DNA from: JBCCZC01 sp039188505
GTDB lineage: Bacteria > Pseudomonadota > Gammaproteobacteria > Xanthomonadales > SZUA-38
NCBI GenBank assembly: GCA_039188505.1
Contig: JBCCZC010000150.1
Location: 1-12,181 of the forward strand
Length of the DNA: 12,181 bases
Direction of reading: 5' to 3'
A program made the translations under genes and the position numbers. The notes below the pieces were generated by a model. The model was given only the letters and a program-made list of their open reading frames with translations. It ran no database searches and was not told where the DNA came from. Each line of letters starts with the position of its first letter. Position 1 is the first letter of the stretch. Below, piece by piece: positions 1-6,164 of the stretch.

Positions 1-313
1 CAAACGGCACCGCGGACTCCAGGTAGGTCGCATCCATGGTGAAGACCGTTACCGCGTCGATGATGTCCGTCACGACCCGTGCCGCCAGCGCTACGAACAG
101 CGCCGCATGACTCCTCAGCCAGACCGCCAGAATCACTGCGAGTACGGCCGTCAGGTTTCGCGTGACGTAGGCCATGGTCGTGTAGCTGAAATCCGGGGGC
201 GGTGCGACCAGCGTCGACAGAGCGAAATAGGAAACGATCGTGATCTGGAGCGCCAGGATGATCCAGAACCATTTCGGCAGGAACTGCTCGGATGAGGACC
301 TCATCGATTTCAT
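1..313 (-). CDS. Partial small multi-pass membrane protein, unknown function (C-terminus beyond left edge)
   Basis: Reading the minus strand from an ATG at 313 gives 104 uninterrupted codons up to the window edge, so the gene is truncated at its 3' end. I do not recognise the family. The visible part starts with a short polar segment (MKSMRSSSEQ), followed by three likely membrane helices at about residues 14-36, 48-66 and 69-92. The second and third are joined by a tight turn (WLRSH), and the third carries a charged RVVTDIIDAV stretch. A second in-frame ATG lies at 304. Only a weak purine stretch (ACGGGA) precedes the first ATG, so the exact start is uncertain. It is on the same strand as the VOC/acyl-CoA dehydrogenase unit but 163 bases downstream, so it could be read through from that unit or have its own promoter. 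Nothing ties it to the catabolic genes. Confidence 0.6.
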   Translation of the reverse strand, partial: MKSMRSSSEQFLPKWFWIILALQITIVSYFALSTLVAPPPDFSYTTMAYVTRNLTAVLAVILAVWLRSHAALFVALAARVVTDIIDAVTVFTMDATYLESAVPF

Positions 314-476
314 TCCCGTAGCTTGTTGAGAAGAGACGACGGCGCCGGTAACCGAGTTCGTCCCGAAGTCCGCATGCTCGCTCGCCGCCCCCATGAATTC
401 TCGATGGCGGGATTGACGCTGGAGTCAGCGTAGCAGGATCTGACCGGGAACGGCCGCCACGAGTGATCCGCGAGGC
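314..476. other. Intergenic region with a small hairpin
   Basis: This stretch separates the end of the VOC gene from the truncated membrane-protein gene, both on the minus strand. The only clear structure is a perfect 6-bp inverted repeat, ACGCTG/CAGCGT with a GAGT loop, at 416-431. No T-run follows it on the minus strand, so it is not a convincing intrinsic terminator. A short minus-strand ORF spans 310-507 but is Arg/Ser-rich and overlaps both flanking genes, so I do not call it. I saw no convincing promoter. Confidence 0.5.
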
Positions 477-989
477 CTAGCCTCTGAGTGCGCGCGAGCC
501 GTCCCACTTCGCCGCAGCCGCCTTCATGCCCGCAAACGCGCCGAGCATCGCTGCGTCCGCCTCGATGAGCTCGATCATGCCGCCGTCGTGGAACACGGTG
601 TCCAGGTAGGCGAAGCGCTGACCCGCTGCTGTCCTGCCGTGCTGTACCCGCTTGCCCCGCCAGCCGTTGGCGTCGAGCACGGCGTCCAGGTCGTCGACGA
701 GCGTGCCCATATGCTGCAGGCCCGGCCGCCGGGTCGCGAGCCAGTCGCTGTAGATCGAAGGCGCGTCGTTGTGCTGCTGCACCAGCTCGATCTGGTGGTC
801 GCCGGAGTAGGCGATGGCGACCGTGAGATCGGCGTCGGTCGGTTTGCCCCGGTAGAGGCAGGTCTCGAATTCGACGTGACGCATCGCGAAGAACGGCCCA
901 ACGCCGATGGAGGCCCAGTGTGCAACCGCCGCCTCCAGGTCCTCAACGACGAAGCCGCTCTGGATGATGGGGCCCGGGATGCCTGGCAC
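477..989 (-). CDS. VOC (glyoxalase/bleomycin-resistance fold) family protein
   Basis: The 170-residue protein has the two beta-alpha-beta-beta-beta modules of the vicinal-oxygen-chelate fold. Module one begins IIQSGFVVEDLEAAVAHW and ends at DHQIELVQ; module two begins LQHMGTLVDDLDAVL and ends at GGMIELIE. Predicted metal ligands are Gln10, Glu68, His93 and Glu140. Gln10 takes the place of the usual first His; the Gln-Glu-His-Glu set is the one used by human glyoxalase I. I chose the GTG at 989, which lies 2 bases after the stop of the upstream acyl-CoA dehydrogenase gene (TGA-CC-GTG). No good Shine-Dalgarno is visible, which suggests translational coupling. A longer in-frame extension to 1682 runs antisense to nothing but overlaps the dehydrogenase in another frame and is not coding. 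VOC enzymes include methylmalonyl-CoA epimerases, lyases and dioxygenases; the substrate here is unknown, though co-transcription suggests a CoA intermediate. Confidence 0.88.
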   Translation of the reverse strand: MPGIPGPIIQSGFVVEDLEAAVAHWASIGVGPFFAMRHVEFETCLYRGKPTDADLTVAIAYSGDHQIELVQQHNDAPSIYSDWLATRRPGLQHMGTLVDDLDAVLDANGWRGKRVQHGRTAAGQRFAYLDTVFHDGGMIELIEADAAMLGAFAGMKAAAAKWDGSRALRG

Positions 990-991
990 GG

Positions 992-2152
992 TCAGGCCCG
1001 CTGGCTGAAGCGCCGGCCCACCATGGCGCTTGCGATGTTGACCTTCTGGATGTCGATGGCCCCGCCGGCGATGCCCCAGCCCCAGGCGTCGCGCATGCGT
1101 CGCTCCATCGGGTACTCCTTCGAGTAGCCGTAGCCCCCCATGAGCTGGAGGGCGTGGCCGGTCACGGTCCGGGCGATCTCGTTGGCGAAGCATTTGCCGA
1201 CGGAGGAATCGAGGATGCTCGGGAGTCCGCTCTCGGCGTTGCTGGCGGCCCGATGGATCAGCAGCCGGGCGGCCTCGACCTGCATCTGCATCTCGGCGAG
1301 TTTCAGCTGTACGGCCTGGAATTCGACGATCGGCCGGCCGAACTGGCGGCGCTCCTGCACGTACTCGAGCACATCCTCGAGGGCGGCGGAGGCCTGGGCA
1401 AGCGCCATCGTGGCGTTGCCGCAGCGTTCGAGATCGAAGGCCATCATCAACTGCTTGAAGCCACCGGCCGGAACGATGATGTTGTCGGCCGGGATGCGGA
1501 CGTTGTCGAAGAAGAGGTCGGAAGACGGCACGCCGCGGAAGCCCATGAGGTGCTCCGGGTTGCCGAACGTGAGGCCGGGATTGTCCTTCTCGACCAGCAC
1601 CGCGCCGATGCCGCGCGCGCCTGGATCGTCGGACATGCGGCAGTAAACGACGTAGCCGTCGGCGTGACCGCCGCCCGAGCACCAGCGCTTGCTGCCGTTG
1701 ACCACCACCTCGTCGCCGTCGATCTCCGCCCGCGTCGTGAGGTCGGTCAGGGCCGATCCTGCTGAGGGCTCCGACATGGCGACCGCCACCACCATGTCGC
1801 CGGCACAGACCGCCGGCACGACCCGCTTGGCGAGCGTCTCGCTGCCGAAACGCTCGATGGCGCGCACCGGGCCGACGCAGGATTCGAAGACGGGAAATGC
1901 GACGGCCGAGGAGATCTTGCCGAGCTCTTCGAGCACCAGTAGGGCCTCGAGGTTGCCGAGTCCGAGCCCGCCAAGCGCCTCCGGTACGTTGATGCCCATG
2001 AAGCCCATCTCGGCGAATTCCTTGATCAGCGCGTGGGACGGGGGTTCGCCGGTACGCTCGATCTCTTCCGCCACGTCGACCAGGCGCTCACGCGCGTAGC
2101 GCCGCGCGGTCTCCTGTAGCTCGCGCTGCTCGTCGGTCAGTTGGAAATCCAT
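992..2152 (-). CDS. Acyl-CoA dehydrogenase
   Basis: A full-length (386 aa) FAD-dependent acyl-CoA dehydrogenase, which introduces an alpha,beta double bond into an acyl-CoA and passes electrons to ETF. It shows the all-alpha N-terminal domain (about 1-115), the central beta domain with AMSEPSAGSALTDLTT (125-140, flavin/substrate signature), and the C-terminal helical domain with RQFGRPI (269-275) and QLMGGYGYSKEYPMERRMRDA (336-356). By alignment with MCAD, the usual catalytic Glu position (YEGT motif) is Gly363, while the MCAD Thr255 position is Glu242 (FDLER). That is the base location used by isovaleryl-CoA and long-chain acyl-CoA dehydrogenases, so the enzyme should be active and may favour branched or bulky acyl chains. 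The start ATG has a good AGGAG five bases upstream. It heads a two-gene unit with the VOC gene; its predicted promoter contains operator copy 1. Confidence 0.96.
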   Translation of the reverse strand: MDFQLTDEQRELQETARRYARERLVDVAEEIERTGEPPSHALIKEFAEMGFMGINVPEALGGLGLGNLEALLVLEELGKISSAVAFPVFESCVGPVRAIERFGSETLAKRVVPAVCAGDMVVAVAMSEPSAGSALTDLTTRAEIDGDEVVVNGSKRWCSGGGHADGYVVYCRMSDDPGARGIGAVLVEKDNPGLTFGNPEHLMGFRGVPSSDLFFDNVRIPADNIIVPAGGFKQLMMAFDLERCGNATMALAQASAALEDVLEYVQERRQFGRPIVEFQAVQLKLAEMQMQVEAARLLIHRAASNAESGLPSILDSSVGKCFANEIARTVTGHALQLMGGYGYSKEYPMERRMRDAWGWGIAGGAIDIQKVNIASAMVGRRFSQRA

Positions 2153-2181
2153 GCTCGCTCCTGGCGTTTAGCGGTCCGGGC

Positions 2182-2212
2182 AGTATACTCGGGAGATCGA
2201 TAAAGAAAACAA
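2182..2212 (-). promoter_or_regulatory. Predicted promoter of the acyl-CoA dehydrogenase/VOC unit
   Basis: On the minus strand, TTGTTT (2212-2207) and TATACT (2187-2182) form a sigma70-like pair with a 19-base spacer. The spacer is slightly long, but the -10 is a 5/6 match. The -35 lies inside the right arm of the 18-bp dyad at 2207-2224, so a repressor bound there would block polymerase. The arrangement matches the promoter of the Rieske operon on the other strand. The -10 sits in a perfect 8-bp palindrome, AGTATACT (2182-2189), and so reads TATACT in both directions. Confidence 0.5.
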
Positions 2213-2224
2213 GCATGACTGTTT
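2207..2224. promoter_or_regulatory. Operator copy 1: 18-bp dyad AAACA-N2-CATG-N2-TGTTT
   Basis: The sequence AAACAAGCATGACTGTTT has two-fold symmetry in its outer AAACA/TGTTT arms and central CATG, with only the two-base steps between them asymmetric. An almost identical element (one substitution, CATG to CGTG) lies inverted at 3424-3441. It sits between the divergent acyl-CoA dehydrogenase and CoA-transferase genes and ends 4 bases before the CoA-transferase start codon. The length and symmetry fit a TetR-family operator. The regulator is not in this window, so the family assignment is inference. Confidence 0.65.
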
Positions 2225-2232
2225 TTTTATGA
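2215..2232 (+). other. Possible 5-codon mini-ORF (MTVFL) overlapping the CoA-transferase start
   Basis: ATG at 2215 is followed by four codons and a TGA at 2230-2232 that overlaps the CoA-transferase ATG (2229-2231) as ATGA. It could feed re-initiating ribosomes to a gene that has no Shine-Dalgarno. However, its bases are also those of the operator and the T7 tract, and it has no clear Shine-Dalgarno of its own, so chance is likely. Confidence 0.2.
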
Positions 2233-3413
2233 AGGGAATCCTTGCAGGGATCAAGGTCGTCGACTTCGGCCGCTACGTCGCCGGACCGTACGCCGCCACG
2301 CTGCTCGGCTACCTCGGCGCCGACGTGATCCGCGTCGAGCGTCCGGGCGGCGGGGAAGACCGCTTCATCGCCCCGGTGGCCCCGGACGGCCACGGCGCCG
2401 TGTTCTTCCAGACCGCCGGCAACAAGCGGAGCCTCACGCTGAATCTGCGCGCGCCCGAGTCGCGGGGGATCATCGACCGCCTCATCGAGCAGGCGGACGT
2501 CCTCGTCGCGAACCTGCCGCCCGCCGCGCTCGAGAAGCTGGGGCTCGCGGCAGATCGCGTGGCCGGGCTCAATCCGCGCGCGATTCTCTCGACCCAGACC
2601 GCCTTCGGATCCTCGGGCCCCTGGTCGGAGCGAGGCGGTTTCGACGGTGTGGGGCAGGCCATGTCGGGAGCGGCCTTCATGACCGGGGAGCCCGGTGCAC
2701 CCGCCAAGGCAGCCGCACCGTACGTCGACTACAGCACCGCGGTGCTGTCCGCCTTCGGCATCGTCGCCGCGCTGTACGAGCGCCAGCGCTCGGGTCACGG
2801 TCGCCACGTCGAGGCTTCGCTGCTCGGGACGGCCCTGTCGGTTTTTGGGTCGCACCTCGTGGAGGAGGGCGTCAGGGGGATCGGGCGCGTGCCGACGGGC
2901 AATCGGGTGCAGACATCGGGCCCGTCCGATGTCTTCCGCACCCGCGACGGACATGTCCTCATGCACGTGGTCGGCGGCGGCCTGTTCCGACGCGTGGCAC
3001 AGTTGATCGGCCGTGAGGAGTGGATCGGCGACGAGCGTTTCGCAACGGACGCGCTCCGGGGCGACCACCGGGATGAATTGTGCACGGCGGTCGCGTCCTG
3101 GTGCCTGGAGCAGACCACGGATGGGGCGCTGGAGTCGCTCGCGACGGCAGGGATTCCCGCTGGCCCGGTGCTCGATCTGGCGGGCGCCCTCAACCATCCG
3201 CAGACAGCGGCGGTCGAGCTGTTCTCTGCCGTCGCCTGGCCTGGCGTCACCGCCCCGGTGGCCGTTCCTGGGCTGCCCCTGGCCTTTGATCTGCCCCAGC
3301 CCGGGTTGCACCAGCCGCCGCCGGCGATCGGCGAACACACAGACGAGATCCTTGGCGAACTCGGGTTCGCCCGTGGTGAAGTTGATGCCTACCGTTCGCG
3401 TGGCGTCGTTTGA
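2229..3413 (+). CDS. Class III (CaiB/BaiF/Frc family) acyl-CoA transferase
   Basis: The 394-residue length is typical for this family, which moves CoA from an acyl-CoA donor to a carboxylic acid through an enzyme-Asp anhydride. Hallmarks are GIKVVDFGRYVAGPYAATLLGYLGADVIRVERPGGGE near the N-terminus (7-43), NKRSLTLNLR (65-74), FGSSGPW (126-132), the nucleophile Asp167 in PYVDYSTAV, and GHGRHVEASLLG (189-200). Asp167 corresponds to Asp169 of formyl-CoA transferase. The ATG at 2229 is the only start that keeps the conserved N-terminus, yet it has no Shine-Dalgarno and is preceded directly by seven Ts, so initiation may be leaderless, coupled or weak. It is divergent from the acyl-CoA dehydrogenase gene across a 76-base gap holding operator copy 1, and probably activates the pathway's acid substrate. 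The real substrate cannot be read from sequence. Confidence 0.94.
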   Translation: MKGILAGIKVVDFGRYVAGPYAATLLGYLGADVIRVERPGGGEDRFIAPVAPDGHGAVFFQTAGNKRSLTLNLRAPESRGIIDRLIEQADVLVANLPPAALEKLGLAADRVAGLNPRAILSTQTAFGSSGPWSERGGFDGVGQAMSGAAFMTGEPGAPAKAAAPYVDYSTAVLSAFGIVAALYERQRSGHGRHVEASLLGTALSVFGSHLVEEGVRGIGRVPTGNRVQTSGPSDVFRTRDGHVLMHVVGGGLFRRVAQLIGREEWIGDERFATDALRGDHRDELCTAVASWCLEQTTDGALESLATAGIPAGPVLDLAGALNHPQTAAVELFSAVAWPGVTAPVAVPGLPLAFDLPQPGLHQPPPAIGEHTDEILGELGFARGEVDAYRSRGVV

Positions 3414-3423
3414 ATCAAATAAA

Positions 3424-3441
3424 AAACAGTCACGCTTGTTT
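3424..3441. promoter_or_regulatory. Operator copy 2: 18-bp dyad AAACA-N2-CACG-N2-TGTTT
   Basis: AAACAGTCACGCTTGTTT on the plus strand is the reverse complement of operator copy 1 apart from one base. The similarity extends past the dyad on both sides: an A-rich ATAAAA side and a CTTT-side extension. In both places the element has the same orientation relative to the promoter it overlaps (acyl-CoA dehydrogenase leftward, Rieske operon rightward), which supports a shared regulator for both transcription units. Confidence 0.65.
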
Positions 3442-3465
3442 CTTTTGTCTCAAGCGCCTTAGAAT
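3436..3465 (+). promoter_or_regulatory. Predicted promoter of the Rieske operon
   Basis: TTGTTT (3436-3441) and TAGAAT (3460-3465) are separated by 18 bases and resemble a sigma70 promoter. The -35 lies within the right arm of operator copy 2, implying repression by promoter occlusion. Transcription would begin near 3472, leaving a leader of about 37 bases that includes a perfect 10-bp palindrome, CAGGCGCCTG, at 3479-3488. That palindrome could be a small hairpin or another protein site. Confidence 0.5.
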
Positions 3466-3508
3466 GCAGGAGCGCGAACAGGCGCCTGCCGCCGTGGAGT
3501 GAGCGATC

Positions 3509-4726
3509 ATGGATGCCGCATTTACCCAGATGACCAAGGACCGCATGGCCTGGGAGAAGGCGCGGTCGGGTCCGCCGGAAGGCTTTCCGTCCTTTCCGCC
3601 GATACCGGGCGGGCGCTACACGGATCCCGAGTTCATCGCCCTCGAGCAGCGATTCCTGTGGCGCCGGAGCTGGCTCTACGCCTGCCACGGTGATCAACTC
3701 CCGAATCCCGGCAGCTACGTGCTCTGGACCCGGACCGGCTCGCCGATTCTCATCGTACGGGGCAAGGACATGGCGATCCGGGCGTTCTACAACACCTGTC
3801 GCCACCGCGGCGGGCCCATGGTGAAAGACACCCAGGGTCAGGTTCGCGGCGGCTTCGTCTGCGGGTATCACGGCTGGACGTACGACCTGAAAGGGCAGCT
3901 CATCGGTCTGCGCGACAAGCGCGACTTCGTCGACCTCGATTTCTCCTGCCACGGTCTCGTACCCGTACGCTGTGAACGCATCGGCAACTGGGTCTTCGTC
4001 AACGAGGATCCCGAAGCCGAGCCGCTGCACGAGCACCTGGGCATCATTCCCTCGCAGCTGGATCAGTTCCAGCCGGACAACATCCGGCACATCGACTCGA
4101 AGGGCTTCGAGGTTGCCTGCAACGTCAAGGTCCTGCTGGATGCGTTCCTCGAGGTCTATCACCTGAAATCGATTCACCAGGACACGGTCGATCGGTTCCT
4201 CGATCACCGCGGCAGCGCAATCACGCTCTGGCCCCAGGGCCACTCGGTGATGATCACGCCCAACCGGCGCGAGGATTGGGTCGATCCGGGGACCCGGGGC
4301 ATGCCGGAGATCGAGACGGTGACCGAGATTCCGACCAACCACAACGTCTCCTACAACCTCTATCCCAACCTCGTGACGCCCGTGGCGCGAACGGGGATGC
4401 CGTTCCTCTGCTTCTGGCCGAAGACCGAGAACACCATGGTCATCGACTGTCACTGGTTCGCCCCGGAAGATGGGGAGGGCGAGCGTAGCCGGTTGTGGGA
4501 CACGCGCATCAGCAACTTCGAGCGCATCCTCGAGGAGGACACGCAGTTCGCGCCGCAGATCCAGCAGTCGGTCGAGTCGCCCGGTTTCCGCGGCGTCTCG
4601 CTCAACTACCAGGAGCGACGCATCTACCACTGGCACGAGGAGCTCGATCGCCGCATCGGCGTGGAAAACATCCCCGAGCACCTCCGCGTCCAGCCGGTCC
4701 TCGACGGCTTCGTGGACCAGCCCTGA
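3509..4726 (+). CDS. Rieske [2Fe-2S] non-heme iron oxygenase, alpha (catalytic) subunit
   Basis: At 405 aa this matches the size of a ring-hydroxylating or demethylating oxygenase alpha subunit. The N-terminal Rieske domain carries the cluster ligands Cys97-x-His99 and Cys118-x2-His121 (NTCRHRGGP ... CGYHGWTYD), with 18 residues between the pairs. The C-terminal catalytic domain has LLDAFLEVYHLKSIHQ, giving predicted mononuclear iron ligands His218 and His223; a later Asp, perhaps Asp345 in EEDTQFAPQIQQSV, would be the third. Glu215 replaces the bridging Asp between the Rieske and iron centres, a variation known from CntA-type enzymes acting on quaternary ammonium compounds, so the substrate need not be aromatic. 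The start ATG has GGAG nine bases upstream. It is the first gene of the five-gene operon. No ferredoxin, reductase or beta subunit gene is present, so electron partners must be elsewhere. Reaction: O2-dependent hydroxylation or demethylation, substrate unknown. Confidence 0.93.
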   Translation: MDAAFTQMTKDRMAWEKARSGPPEGFPSFPPIPGGRYTDPEFIALEQRFLWRRSWLYACHGDQLPNPGSYVLWTRTGSPILIVRGKDMAIRAFYNTCRHRGGPMVKDTQGQVRGGFVCGYHGWTYDLKGQLIGLRDKRDFVDLDFSCHGLVPVRCERIGNWVFVNEDPEAEPLHEHLGIIPSQLDQFQPDNIRHIDSKGFEVACNVKVLLDAFLEVYHLKSIHQDTVDRFLDHRGSAITLWPQGHSVMITPNRREDWVDPGTRGMPEIETVTEIPTNHNVSYNLYPNLVTPVARTGMPFLCFWPKTENTMVIDCHWFAPEDGEGERSRLWDTRISNFERILEEDTQFAPQIQQSVESPGFRGVSLNYQERRIYHWHEELDRRIGVENIPEHLRVQPVLDGFVDQP

Positions 4727-4730
4727 GACC

Positions 4731-6164
4731 ATGAGCGGAGAGACCGGCATCCTTGGCTTCGGCGCCTACGTTCCCCGCCATCGCCTGCAGCGTCGGGCGG
4801 TCGTCGAGGCGAACGCGTGGTTCGTGCCGGGACTGCGCGGGCTCGGCAAGGGGCACCGGAGCTTCGCCAACTGGGACGAGGACGCCGTGACCATGGCGGT
4901 CGAGGCTGCCCGGGACTGCCTGAAGCAGGATCGCGGCGTGGAGCGCGTCTGGCTGGCCTCCACGACGCTGCCCTTCGAGGACCGCAACCACGCGGGCATC
5001 GTCTGCGACGCTCTGAGTCTCGGTTCGGACCTGCGTGTTCAGGACCTCGGTGGGTCGCGACGTGCCGCGACGACGGCGCTGCTCGAGGCCCTGGAATCAC
5101 CTCGCTCGACGCTGGTGATCGCATCGGAATGCCGCGACCCCAAGCCGGGCGTTGCGGATGAGCTGCAGACGGGCCATGGCGCCGCGGCCTTCCGCGTTGG
5201 TGCCGGGGATCCCGTTGCCGTGCTGCGGGCCGCCGGTAGTCGCCACGACGATCTGGTCGATCGCTATCGCGCCGATGCAGAGAACGGCGATTATGTGCTC
5301 GAGGAGCGATGGGTCCGCGATGAGGGCCTGCGGGGTGTCCTCGCCAATCTCATTCGCGGCACGCTGGCCGACGCGGGCGTGGACGCCGGATCCGTGACGT
5401 ACCTCGTGCTGCCGATCGCCGACCGCCAGGCGGCGTCTCTGGCGCGTTCCCTGGGCCTCGAAGGCGCGGCGCGTCCAACGCTGCTCGATACCGACATCGG
5501 GATGCCGGGCGCAGCGCACGCAGCGCTCGGACTGAGCTGGGCGCTCGGGCGGGCCGCTCCGGGCGACCGGATCCTGGTGGCGGGTTTCGGCCAGGGCGCC
5601 GATGTTCTGCTCCTCGAGGCACGGCCCGCGCTGGCGCAGCATCAGCCGCACGCGATCGATGCGGGCGCCACGACCGAGGAAGACAACTACGTGCGCTACC
5701 TGGCCCTGCGCAGCCGTCTGTCGCTCGGCCTCGGCATCCGCTTCGAACGCGACAGCCGCACGGCGATGAGCGCCTTCCACCGCAAGCGTGAGGACGTCAC
5801 GGGCTTTGTCGGCGGACGCTGTCCCCTCTGTGGCACGCTGCAGTTTCCGGCAACCGCGGTCTGCGTCGCGTGCCGGGCGCGGGTGGAGCTGACGCCCGAA
5901 TCGCTCGCCGACCTGCTCGGTCGCGTGAAGTCCTTCACCGAGGACTGGCAGGCCGCGACTCCGCGCCCGCCGCTGATGTTCGGCAGCGTGGACTTTCCGG
6001 GCGATGCGACGGTCGTGATGGAGTTCACCGACTGTGAGCCCGGTTCGATCTCCGTGGGTGATCCCGTTCGCATGATGTTCCGCATCAAGGACGTCGACGA
6101 CCGTCGCCATTTCCGCCGCTACTTCTGGAAGCCGGCGCCAGCGCTGGAGTCGGCCGATGGCTAG
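4731..6164 (+). CDS. HMG-CoA synthase/KAS III-like protein fused to C-terminal DUF35 (Zn-ribbon/OB-fold) domain
   Basis: The 477-residue protein has two parts. Residues 1-300 have a thiolase-fold HMG-CoA synthase/3-oxoacyl-ACP synthase III layout: ILGFGAYVPRHRL at the start, LGGSRRAATTALLEAL (106-121) at the nucleophile elbow, and PGDRILVAGFGQGADVLLLE (277-296). The catalytic Cys is absent (Arg110 and neighbours instead), and I find no His or Asn at the expected later positions (LPIADRQ, DIGMPGAAHAAL). Residues about 340-470 are a DUF35 domain: an aromatic/basic lead-in helix, a Zn ribbon Cys364-x2-Cys367-x10-Cys378-x2-Cys381, then an OB fold. DUF35 proteins bind CoA and scaffold thiolase partners. 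The ATG lies 4 bases after the Rieske stop; the in-frame extension upstream to 4470 overlaps the Rieske gene and is not coding. The last 8 bases overlap the thiolase gene. Probably a structural or CoA-channelling partner of that thiolase. Confidence 0.87.
   Translation: MSGETGILGFGAYVPRHRLQRRAVVEANAWFVPGLRGLGKGHRSFANWDEDAVTMAVEAARDCLKQDRGVERVWLASTTLPFEDRNHAGIVCDALSLGSDLRVQDLGGSRRAATTALLEALESPRSTLVIASECRDPKPGVADELQTGHGAAAFRVGAGDPVAVLRAAGSRHDDLVDRYRADAENGDYVLEERWVRDEGLRGVLANLIRGTLADAGVDAGSVTYLVLPIADRQAASLARSLGLEGAARPTLLDTDIGMPGAAHAALGLSWALGRAAPGDRILVAGFGQGADVLLLEARPALAQHQPHAIDAGATTEEDNYVRYLALRSRLSLGLGIRFERDSRTAMSAFHRKREDVTGFVGGRCPLCGTLQFPATAVCVACRARVELTPESLADLLGRVKSFTEDWQAATPRPPLMFGSVDFPGDATVVMEFTDCEPGSISVGDPVRMMFRIKDVDDRRHFRRYFWKPAPALESADG

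Noticed and set aside
416..431. Hairpin ACGCTG-GAGT-CAGCGT as terminator of the VOC/acyl-CoA dehydrogenase unit
   Set aside because: Stem of only six pairs and no T-run after it on the minus strand.
310..507. Minus-strand ORF of 65 codons between the VOC and membrane-protein genes
   Set aside because: Arg/Ser-rich low-quality peptide, overlaps both neighbours, no recognisable motif or ribosome-binding site.
2088..3338. Long minus-strand ORF (416 codons) opposite the CoA-transferase
   Set aside because: Shadow of a high-GC gene: Arg/Gly/Asp/His-rich with no domain, while the plus strand encodes a clear class III CoA-transferase.
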